Assembly: GCF_014653275.1 (NCBI RefSeq)
Contig: NZ_BNAL01000045.1
Span: 1-13,288, forward strand
From: Deinococcus piscis
GTDB taxonomy: Bacteria > Deinococcota > Deinococci > Deinococcales > Deinococcaceae
DNA length: 13,288 bases
Direction: 5' to 3'
Of the stretch, positions 7,954-13,288 are shown one piece after another (the first letter of the stretch is position 1; the number at the start of each line of letters is the position of its first letter). The position numbers were made by a program, and so were the translations under genes. The notes beneath the pieces are model-generated. The model had not been told where the DNA came from. It saw only the letters and a list, made by a program, of their open reading frames with translations, and searched no databases.

Positions 7954-7970
<17 letters not shown>

Positions 7971-8226
7971 AGGCCGCACCCACTCAGCTGGGCCAGCTGC
8001 GCCGCTGCCTGGCGTGTCGGAGCGGGTGTACCGGGCAGGCTGCCAGCGTGAGTGGGCCATTGCCTCAGCTGAGCCGGACCTGGCCTATACCGAGCAGGCC
8101 TTCGCAGAGTGCCCGCAGTGCCCCCACCGGGTCGAGCCCGAAGGCGGTCCACCTTTTTGCACATTACGTCCAGTAGACGCCCCACACCCTTTTGCGGCTC
8201 TGGGCCAGTTATCATGGCCCGACTGA
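7954..8226 (+). CDS. Small cysteine-containing hypothetical protein downstream of the response regulator
   Basis: I do not recognise a family. The frame opens with a TTG at 7954 inside the last codons of the response regulator and reads 90 residues. Other possible starts are TTG at 7963 (which has GAAGG 11 bases upstream) and GTG at 8014 or 8026; the region after residue 21 ([18 protein letters not shown]) looks most protein-like. Four cysteines (C30, C53, C56, C69), with CPQCPHR and a later GGPPFC, could bind zinc or another metal. The overlap with the regulator implies co-transcription and perhaps coupled translation. It is probably soluble, as there is no signal peptide or membrane segment. 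The exact start and the reality of the gene are uncertain; the compact CxxC segment and absence of other features in the interval are the main support. Confidence 0.5.
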
Positions 8227-8470
8227 GCGGAATTGCTGACAGAGGCAGCCAGTTGGAAACGGCTGTTTAGGCGTGCTGCACATGCACCGAGTGCTCTAAA
8301 CGCTTTGGCTGATCCGGGGCTCTGCGCCAGCAAAAGCAAGGGACATTTGCGGCCCCACTTTTCCCTAGCCTTATCAAGCAGAACTGCCGTAGCCCGAACC
8401 TTGCTCTAGGCCTTACTTTTCGGTTAGTCATGAGGAAGCTGCGTGATATGTTAAGCCGCATCTTCTGCAC

Positions 8471-8476
8471 TACAAT
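8471..8476 (+). promoter_or_regulatory. -10 box (TACAAT) of the cytochrome bc operon
   Basis: TACAAT is close to the consensus and is the best promoter element in the 340 bases before the cytochrome c gene. Six bases after it stands a GTG that opens a 26-codon frame. A -35 at 17-18 bases (TATGTT/ATGTTA near 8447) is weak, so an activator may be needed. The rest of 8227-8470 shows no gene and no clear hairpin. Confidence 0.5.
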
Positions 8477-8482
8477 CGCAGG

Positions 8483-8563
8483 GTGAATCACGCTGGCCTG
8501 CCCTGGTTTCCCGCGCTGCTCTGCCAGGTCCAGTGGCCCAAGCCCAAATCCGAGGAGAAGTAA
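8483..8563 (+). CDS. Possible leaderless 26-residue leader peptide of the cytochrome bc operon
   Basis: A GTG lies exactly 6 bases after the TACAAT box, the same geometry as the leaderless lspA and thioesterase starts. The frame reads [18 protein letters not shown], then PKPKSEEK, and stops at TAA (8561-8563), one base before the GTG start of the cytochrome c gene. Its last codons (GAG GAG AAG) contain that gene's Shine-Dalgarno sequence, so ribosomes finishing the peptide would reach the cytochrome c start. The peptide has two Trp, four Pro and one Cys, and no known family. It may be a regulatory leader or a by-product of leaderless initiation. The evidence is positional only. Confidence 0.35.
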   Translation: MNHAGLPWFPALLCQVQWPKPKSEEK

Positions 8564-8564
8564 C

Positions 8565-9419
8565 GTGGAGAGAAATGACGCTGTAATGCCCCTGGTCGCC
8601 ATCTTTTTTGCGGCCCTGTTCGGGGTCATCACACTCTTTTTGTTTAATACCGCCACCGCCCCTGAGCCGGTGGAGGTCGACCCTGCCGTCATGGCCAGTA
8701 TCGAAACCGAGTGGCCTGAGAAAGGCCCTGCGCTATACGAAGCCAACTGTCAGGGCTGCCACGGCGCAGCGGGTGAAGGCGGCGCTGGCCCCGCGCTCGC
8801 GGGCAATACCAACATTACTGGTGACCCGGCGTACGCCTACAACATTATCCACAAAGGCAAAGGCGGCATGCCTGCTTTCGAGGGTGTGTTGCAGGAGAAC
8901 GAGATTTACGCGGTGGCCAACTTTGTGCTGCACTCCTGGGGCAACAATATTCCTGAGCCCCTCAGCCCGGCAATGTTGGCCGAAGGTGCAGGCGAAATCG
9001 ACCCCGAAGTGCTCAAGGAGCGGGGCCGTATGGTGCCTGAAGGCATTGCCCTACCTGAAATTTTCCTCCTGTCCTTTGCCATGCTGCTCTTGACCTATGG
9101 TCTGATCGGTCTGTACTCGTACTGGGCCGAGGGCGCAGAGCTCAAACCTGGTGTTCACAAGGTCCGCGCCACCCCCGTTGCCATGCTGATGATGGTGCTG
9201 ACCCTGGCCTCCAGCCTGCTGTTCAGTGTGCTGTTTGCACGGCAGATGATGGCCGACTACGCCGCTTGGAGCGCAGGCATGAGCCCCAACGTGTCCCGTG
9301 AAGGCCTCTGGGCTGGTCTGCTGGTGCTGAGTCTGGCGCTGGCTGTGGGCCTGTACAAGAAGTACTTCATGGACGGCGAAGTGCTGGTGGAAGATGCCAG
9401 CGGAGAATTCCCCTGGTAA
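8565..9419 (+). CDS. Membrane-bound c-type cytochrome of the bc complex
   Basis: This is the cytochrome c subunit of a menaquinol:cytochrome c reductase, carrying electrons from the Rieske centre to soluble acceptors. The 284-residue protein has an N-terminal membrane anchor (about 8-28), then a mono-heme cytochrome c domain (about 50-127) with CQGCH (C62, C65, H66) and a probable axial methionine M102 in GGMPAF. It continues with three further membrane helices (about 165-185, 205-225, 247-265) and a short polar tail. A cytochrome c domain followed by three helices is unlike mitochondrial cytochrome c1, which has one C-terminal anchor. The GTG at 8565 is well supported: GGAG lies 7 bases upstream. 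It is the first gene of the operon; the Rieske gene follows after 43 bases containing a hairpin. Confidence 0.9.
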   Translation: MERNDAVMPLVAIFFAALFGVITLFLFNTATAPEPVEVDPAVMASIETEWPEKGPALYEANCQGCHGAAGEGGAGPALAGNTNITGDPAYAYNIIHKGKGGMPAFEGVLQENEIYAVANFVLHSWGNNIPEPLSPAMLAEGAGEIDPEVLKERGRMVPEGIALPEIFLLSFAMLLLTYGLIGLYSYWAEGAELKPGVHKVRATPVAMLMMVLTLASSLLFSVLFARQMMADYAAWSAGMSPNVSREGLWAGLLVLSLALAVGLYKKYFMDGEVLVEDASGEFPW

Positions 9420-9427
9420 TTGTGGCT

Positions 9428-9443
9428 GGGCCTGAGAAGGCCC
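9428..9443 (+). other. Intercistronic hairpin with GAGA tetraloop
   Basis: GGGCCT (9428-9433) and AGGCCC (9438-9443) form a perfect 6-bp stem closed by GAGA, a GNRA-type tetraloop. It stands between the cytochrome c stop codon and the Rieske ribosome site. There is no T run, so it is not a terminator. It could set mRNA processing or stability between the subunits. Confidence 0.5.
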
Positions 9444-9462
9444 GCTGCGTAGGAGAGATGAA

Positions 9463-10119
9463 ATGACCCGATATAAGGTAAAGGACCCCGAACTCACCCG
9501 CCGCCGCTTTATCAATGTGGCGACTGGCGCTACGGCCACGGTAGGGGTGATGAGTCTGCTGGGCACCCTGGGCGGTGCGCATCCCATGTTCCGCATGACC
9601 GAAGACAAGAAGCCGCCGATGGAAGGTGACATCCTGGTGCATGCCGACCCCGCCAAAGAAGGCACTCCGATTACGGTGGCTGACCTTGGCACCACCTTGG
9701 TACAGGCCTGGCCGATGGGCACCGACGCTGAAGGCAACAAGATTATCCGCAAAGGCGAACCCAACAATCTGCTGGCGGTCTACAAGTTCGCTGCCGGTGA
9801 GTTGAGCGGCGAAGCCAATGTTGAGGCGACGATTGACGGCCAGGTGGTTGCTTATAGCGATATTTGTACCCACGCAGGCTGCCCGGTCCCCGATGCCAAG
9901 GACGGCAATGGCATGTTCTGTCCCTGTCACTCCGGCCAATATGCTCCCAAGCAAGGCGGCATTGTGGTGGGCGGCCCGCCTCCTCACAAGCTCGCGCAAC
10001 TGCCCATTGTGGCTGAGGGCGACAACGTCAAAGTGGCAGGCTTCTTCCTGACTCCTCCGTACCCTTACACCGATGAAGCCACTTGGGAAGCCACCAAGGA
10101 AGCGGCCAAGGGAGCCTGA
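9463..10119 (+). CDS. Rieske iron-sulfur protein of the cytochrome bc complex
   Basis: The Rieske protein takes one electron from menaquinol at the Qo site and passes it to cytochrome c. The 218-residue product begins with a short basic region and [20 protein letters not shown], a twin-arginine-type signal anchor that probably remains as the single N-terminal helix. The [2Fe-2S] domain has CTHAGC (C135, H137, C140) and CPCHSGQY (C153, C155, H156). C135, H137, C153 and H156 bind the cluster, while C140 and C155 form the usual disulfide. GGPPPHK (170-176) is the proline loop. The domain is long before the cluster (about 55-130) and has a C-terminal extension of about 25 residues after the fold. 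AGGAG precedes the ATG by 7 bases. Cytochrome b starts 2 bases after the stop codon. Confidence 0.95.
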   Translation: MTRYKVKDPELTRRRFINVATGATATVGVMSLLGTLGGAHPMFRMTEDKKPPMEGDILVHADPAKEGTPITVADLGTTLVQAWPMGTDAEGNKIIRKGEPNNLLAVYKFAAGELSGEANVEATIDGQVVAYSDICTHAGCPVPDAKDGNGMFCPCHSGQYAPKQGGIVVGGPPPHKLAQLPIVAEGDNVKVAGFFLTPPYPYTDEATWEATKEAAKGA

Positions 10120-10121
10120 AT

Positions 10122-11444
10122 ATGAACCAGTGGTTAGATGAACGCCTGCATATCTCGCGCCTGAATGACAAGTTCCTGCGCAAAGCTTTTCCGGTTCACC
10201 ACACCTTCTTTATCGGGGAAATCACGCTGTTCAGCCTGATCATTCTGATTCTGACCGGCATTATTCTGGCGCTCTCCTTTGAGCCCAGCAATGCGATGGT
10301 GGTGAACTCCTTTGACCCCGGCACGCCTGCTGACCCCAACCTGGTTCCAGCGGCCTATCACTCGGCCCTGAAGATCAATGCCCTGCCCTTTGGGGATATG
10401 TTCCGCCGTATTCACCACTGGTGCGCCAACATTATGGTGGCTGCCGCCGTGCTGCACATGATGCGTATTTACTTCACGGGTGCCTACAAGAAGCCCCGCG
10501 AATTGAACTGGTGGATTGGCATGTTGCTGCTGATTTTCTCGGCGCTGACTGCCGTGACCGGTTACGCACTGCCTTACGACAACTACGCCTACAACACCCT
10601 CAAGGAGATTTACGCCATCACCGCTTCGGTTCCCTGGGTTGGCCCCTGGCTGGCCGAGTTCGCCTTTGCAGGCCGTTTCCCCGGTGAGGGCATTATTCCC
10701 CGCTTCTACGGCTACCACATCATGCTGCTGCCCGGCATCTTGCTGGCGCTGACCGCTGCGCACATGCTGATCATGATCAAGCAGAAGCACACCCAGCCGC
10801 AGTATGCCAAGCGCATCGCCTACAAGAAGATTGTGGGTGTGCCGCTGATTACCCAGCAGACCCCCATCATGATCATGCTGGCACTGCTGTTTGCAGCCAT
10901 CGTGATTCTGTTTAGTGCGTATGTGCCGGTTCACCCAGTGGAGCACTATGGCCCACCCAGCTCACAGCCTATTGAGGGCATCAAGCCTGACTGGTATCTG
11001 CTGTGGGTCTTTGGCCTGCTGGCGATTATCCCCAACACGCTTAGCTTTGACCTGCTAGGAGGCCACTTCAGCGCCGAATTTATCGGTGCGTTGGTGTTGC
11101 CCATGCTGGTGATTGGACTGATGTTCGCCGTGCCCATGCTGGACCGTGCCAAGGACAATATGTACTACGCCGAGAACCCCACCAATCATCCTCACCGTCT
11201 GGCAGCTGGTATCGCTTTCTTGGCGCTGCTGATTGTCTGGTCGGTGGCGGGTTACAAGGGTGAACTGGTTGCCAACGGCTATCTGCCTTCTGCTTCGGCC
11301 AACGCCATTCTGTGGGGCCTGAGCTTCTTGATCCCGGCCATCGCTTATGGCTTGACGCTGGCCTACGTGTCTGCTATTCGCCGTCTACGCACTGCCGACG
11401 AGCGTGAGCAGGAGCGGGCGATGGTCTACGGTCACGACGACTAA
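10122..11444 (+). CDS. Cytochrome b of the cytochrome bc complex
   Basis: This is the quinol-oxidising membrane core, 440 residues with about eight helices. It combines the b6-like half and the subunit IV-like half in one chain. Heme ligands appear as H98 and H112 (FRRIHHWC and VLHMMR) and H199 and H214 (GYHIML and AAHMLI). The spacings of 14 and 15 residues are those of cytochrome b6 rather than of mitochondrial cytochrome b. [11 protein letters not shown] (147-157) lies in the Qo region, and the Qo motif reads PDWY (289-292) rather than PEWY, as in menaquinol-using enzymes. An ATG at 10122 follows AAGGGAG with 7 bases between. A frame continuing from 10083 overlaps the Rieske gene and is not used. 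The gene ends the operon before a strong bidirectional terminator. Confidence 0.95.
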   Translation: MNQWLDERLHISRLNDKFLRKAFPVHHTFFIGEITLFSLIILILTGIILALSFEPSNAMVVNSFDPGTPADPNLVPAAYHSALKINALPFGDMFRRIHHWCANIMVAAAVLHMMRIYFTGAYKKPRELNWWIGMLLLIFSALTAVTGYALPYDNYAYNTLKEIYAITASVPWVGPWLAEFAFAGRFPGEGIIPRFYGYHIMLLPGILLALTAAHMLIMIKQKHTQPQYAKRIAYKKIVGVPLITQQTPIMIMLALLFAAIVILFSAYVPVHPVEHYGPPSSQPIEGIKPDWYLLWVFGLLAIIPNTLSFDLLGGHFSAEFIGALVLPMLVIGLMFAVPMLDRAKDNMYYAENPTNHPHRLAAGIAFLALLIVWSVAGYKGELVANGYLPSASANAILWGLSFLIPAIAYGLTLAYVSAIRRLRTADEREQERAMVYGHDD

Positions 11445-11477
11445 GCCTAATTGCCTCTCACCAGGGCCCAAAAAAGA

Positions 11478-11502
11478 GCCGCCTTCCGGGGCGGCCTTTC
11501 TT
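11478..11502. terminator. Bidirectional intrinsic terminator
   Basis: GCCGCC (11478-11483) and GGCGGC (11490-11495) form a perfect stem with a TTCCGG loop. CTTTCTT follows on the plus strand, and TTTTT plus further T residues follow on the minus strand (the A run from 11470). It separates the convergent cytochrome b and AAA+ ATPase genes and should stop transcripts from both sides. Confidence 0.85.
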
Positions 11503-11527
11503 ATGGTTCTTGGGTGATGAGGCAATC

Positions 11528-12976
11528 CTAGTTCCAGCGCCCACCACGTCCCATCTTTAGCTCGGGTTCTGGAGCGGCATAAAGCTCCTCAGCCCGGCTG
11601 AGCTTCTTGCGGCCATAGAGCCCTTCCAACACGAACTCTGCCGCGCTGGCCCGCAGCTCGGTATCAGGACTTTCGGCGACCGCACCGGTTAGCTCTGCCA
11701 GGTCAGGTACTTCCGCCAGAGAAACTTCGATTTCCTGAGCTGCGCCGCTTTGGGGAAAGCGGAACACGTTGCCTTGCTCGAACCATTCTTCCAGTCCAGC
11801 GGTGCTCAGGCTGGCAAAGCGGCGACCATATACTGCGCCAGCGGCTTTGCGGATCAGGTCTTTGGCGACATTCTCAGCGCCTTTCAGCTCGCCTTCGTAT
11901 TCCAGTTCCATCTTGCCTGTGATGGCCGGCAGCCCGGCGTAAATATCGCTGACCCGGACCACTGGAGCGGCTCCGGTGACCAGAGAGCGGCGCTCGGCAT
12001 TGGCTGCAGCCAGTTCCATCAGGCTGATGGGCAAGCGCTGCGAAACTCCACTCAACTTGTCAATTCGGGCGTCCTCACGGGCCTGGAAGGCGATTTCTTC
12101 AATCAGCTCACCTACAAAGTCCGGCACCTGCACTTCGGGCTCACGCTGGGCTTCTTGCAGGGTAATGTCCATCCCCTGGCGGACATCGCGTGGGTAGTGC
12201 GTGCGAATTTCCGAGCCGATACGGTCCTTGAGTGGAGTCACAATTTTGCCGCGTGCCGTGTAGTCTTCCGGGTTAGCGCTAAAGACCAGCATTACATCCA
12301 GCTCCAGCCGCACTGGAAATCCCTTGATCTGCACGTCGCCTTCTTGAAGGATATTGAACAGGGCCACCTGGACTTTGGGTGACAGGTCCGCCAGCTCGTT
12401 GACGGCAAAGATACCCCGGTTGGCGCGTGGCAGCAGGCCGAAATGCATGGAGCGGCTGTCTCCGAGGCTGGTCCCCAGGCGGGCGGCCTTGATGGGGTCC
12501 ACATCTCCAATCAGGTCGGCGACGGTCACATCAGGAGTTGCCAGCTTCTCCACATAGCGCTCACTGCGCGGCACCCAGCGTATGGCGAGCTGTTCACCTT
12601 CTTGCTCCACACGTTCTTTGCCTTCGGCCGTGATGGGGTTCAGTGGGTCATCAGCAAAGTCTAGTTCGGCAATGACCGGCACATACTCGTCCAGAAGGCC
12701 CGTGATGGCCCGCAGAATGCGGCTCTTTGCTTGCCCGCGCAGGCCTAGCAAGATGAAATTCTGACGCGCCAGCAGGGCATTGATGAGCTGAGGAATCACG
12801 GTGTCCTCGTAGCCCACCACACCTTCAAATAGGCTCTCACCAGCCCGTAGCTTATGAGTCAGGTTCCGGCGCACTTCGTCCTGAACACTCGGCGTTAGGC
12901 CGTCGAAAGGGCGGCGACCTGCATATTGGGGGAACCTCAGCAGTTCGGCAATAGTATGTGCATCAGGAGTTGTCAT
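11528..12976 (-). CDS. MoxR/magnesium-chelatase-like AAA+ ATPase
   Basis: The 482-residue protein has an AAA+ core in the first 270 residues: Walker A GLRGQAKS (78-85), a Walker B-like strand [11 protein letters not shown] (188-198), sensor 1 in [10 protein letters not shown] (231-240) and an arginine segment [13 protein letters not shown] (250-262). The Walker B end reads NE rather than the common DE, which is also seen in some ChlI/MoxR relatives. MoxR-type ATPases act as chaperones that insert metals or remodel complexes, usually with a VWA-domain partner. None follows here, because the gene runs straight into a bidirectional terminator; a partner could only lie elsewhere. The lower half (300-482) is helical and not assigned. 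The ATG at 12976 lies 9 bases after a TACTTT box and has no ribosome site. The frame continues upstream to 13021 with no domain support. Confidence 0.85.
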   Translation of the reverse strand: MTTPDAHTIAELLRFPQYAGRRPFDGLTPSVQDEVRRNLTHKLRAGESLFEGVVGYEDTVIPQLINALLARQNFILLGLRGQAKSRILRAITGLLDEYVPVIAELDFADDPLNPITAEGKERVEQEGEQLAIRWVPRSERYVEKLATPDVTVADLIGDVDPIKAARLGTSLGDSRSMHFGLLPRANRGIFAVNELADLSPKVQVALFNILQEGDVQIKGFPVRLELDVMLVFSANPEDYTARGKIVTPLKDRIGSEIRTHYPRDVRQGMDITLQEAQREPEVQVPDFVGELIEEIAFQAREDARIDKLSGVSQRLPISLMELAAANAERRSLVTGAAPVVRVSDIYAGLPAITGKMELEYEGELKGAENVAKDLIRKAAGAVYGRRFASLSTAGLEEWFEQGNVFRFPQSGAAQEIEVSLAEVPDLAELTGAVAESPDTELRASAAEFVLEGLYGRKKLSRAEELYAAPEPELKMGRGGRWN

Positions 12977-12985
12977 ATGGGGCTG

Positions 12986-12991
12986 AAAGTA
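12986..12991 (-). promoter_or_regulatory. -10 box (TACTTT) for the AAA+ ATPase gene
   Basis: On the minus strand TACTTT fits TANNNT and ends 9 bases before the ATG at 12976, giving a leaderless or nearly leaderless mRNA. No Shine-Dalgarno sequence is present and the -35 is not evident. Confidence 0.4.
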
Positions 12992-13099
12992 GCACGCGAA
13001 GCGGGACCACATTGTGCTCAATTGTGCTGAGAAGTCAGATGAATCTGGCGTTGTTGACGGGATTTTGCCGGATGTGTTGGATTGGTAATGTTAGAGGGG

Positions 13100-13128
13100 T
13101 TGACAGGCCCCGGCGGGGCTTGTATAGT
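13100..13128 (+). promoter_or_regulatory. Strong 23S rRNA promoter
   Basis: A perfect -35 TTGACA (13100-13105) and a near-perfect -10 TATAGT (13123-13128) are separated by 17 bases. The spacer holds the palindrome GCCCCGGCGGGGC (13107-13119). Transcription should begin near 13135, about 117 bases before the 23S gene. It is the strongest promoter in the window and fits a stable-RNA operon. Confidence 0.85.
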
Positions 13129-13134
13129 TTCTGA

Positions 13135-13251
13135 GCCTCGGTTGAGGCGAGCAGCATGACAAACGAAGAGCAATGCGAGAACAAGAGCATAATCCTGTTT
13201 TTGAAACACCGAGTCGCACCTAGGTGCAGACAACGTTTTTAAATCTTGATG
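13135..13251 (+). other. 23S rRNA leader with hairpins
   Basis: The presumed leader opens with a hairpin, GCCTC-GGTT-GAGGC (13135-13148). Next come two AAGAGCA direct repeats (13166-13172 and 13183-13189) and the palindrome GCACCTAGGTGC (13216-13227), then an AT-rich stretch just before the 23S 5' end. The end of the leader would normally pair with sequence beyond the 3' end of the 23S for RNase III processing, which is outside the window. No coding frame is supported here. Confidence 0.55.
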
Positions 13252-13288
13252 GGTCAAGATACTAAGGGCCCACGGTGGATGCCTTGGC
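13252..13288 (+). rRNA. rrl: 23S ribosomal RNA, 5' end (partial)
   Basis: The last bases, GGTCAAGATACTAAGGG and CCACGGTGGATGCCTTGG, match the conserved 5' end of bacterial 23S rRNA (GGUNAAG...ACUAAG...CACGGUGGAUGCC). The 5' end at 13252 is set by that alignment and may be off by a few bases. The gene runs out of the window. No 16S or spacer tRNA precedes it; a promoter and a protein gene do. Confidence 0.93.

Noticed and set aside
8267..8746. A 159-codon minus-strand frame across the cytochrome operon promoter
   Set aside because: It is the antisense shadow of the cytochrome c gene's first part and runs through the promoter; no family features.
10134..10946. A 270-codon frame antisense to cytochrome b
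   Set aside because: Its His-, Gln- and Gly-rich composition is what the complement of this gene's codons gives; no domain is visible.
13166..13189. boxA-like TGCTCTT antitermination signals
   Set aside because: They read TGCTCTT only on the minus strand, not on the rRNA transcript, so they are listed as direct repeats instead.
13018..13257. A 79-codon minus-strand frame over the 23S promoter and leader
   Set aside because: It crosses the strongest promoter in the window and the 23S 5' end, with no ribosome site or family similarity.

Overview
The window looks like chromosomal DNA of a Deinococcus-type bacterium (phylum Deinococcota). Four observations support this. The 5' end of a 23S rRNA gene has its own strong promoter and no 16S gene in front of it, as expected where 16S and 23S-5S are unlinked. 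Several genes have a TANNNT -10 box only 6-9 bases before the start codon, the leaderless arrangement common in Deinococcus. Base composition is moderately GC-rich. The cytochrome b carries a PDWY quinol-site motif, which fits a menaquinone-based respiratory chain. I assign genus-level affinity by inference only; no database search was possible.

Layout, left to right. (1) A terminator of an unseen upstream gene, then a tandem-CBS-domain protein (+) with its own terminator. (2) Convergent to it, RtcB RNA ligase (-), and divergent from rtcB a YdiI/MenI-like hotdog thioesterase (+). (3) A family 2 glycosyltransferase of the CrtQ/HpnB type (-) and a small three-helix GlsB/YeaQ/YmgE membrane protein (-) with a UUCG-loop terminator between them. 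(4) A gene-free stretch of about 530 bases holding a 14-bp perfect palindrome. (5) Homoserine kinase thrB (+), converging on lspA (signal peptidase II, -) and a CvpA-like membrane protein (-). (6) A NarL/FixJ-type response regulator (+) with no kinase beside it, overlapped at its 3' end by a small cysteine-bearing hypothetical protein. (7) A three-gene cytochrome bc operon (+): membrane cytochrome c, Rieske protein, full-length cytochrome b, closed by a bidirectional terminator. (8) A MoxR/magnesium-chelatase-like AAA+ ATPase (-). (9) The 23S rRNA promoter, leader and first bases of the 23S gene (+).

The genes working most clearly together are the respiratory set: cytochrome c, Rieske and cytochrome b form a menaquinol:cytochrome c reductase, and the MenI-like thioesterase could belong to menaquinone synthesis. 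The other genes are ordinary housekeeping or stress functions (RNA repair, lipoprotein maturation, threonine synthesis, sensing).

The items most worth a second look are small. A 26-codon open frame begins 6 bases after the likely -10 box of the cytochrome operon and ends one base before the cytochrome c start, with the Shine-Dalgarno sequence for cytochrome c inside its last codons. A 31-codon frame overlaps the response-regulator start as ATGA. The cytochrome c subunit has three extra C-terminal membrane helices. The 23S promoter has a GC palindrome as its spacer. I saw no mobile element, CRISPR array, tRNA or defence system.
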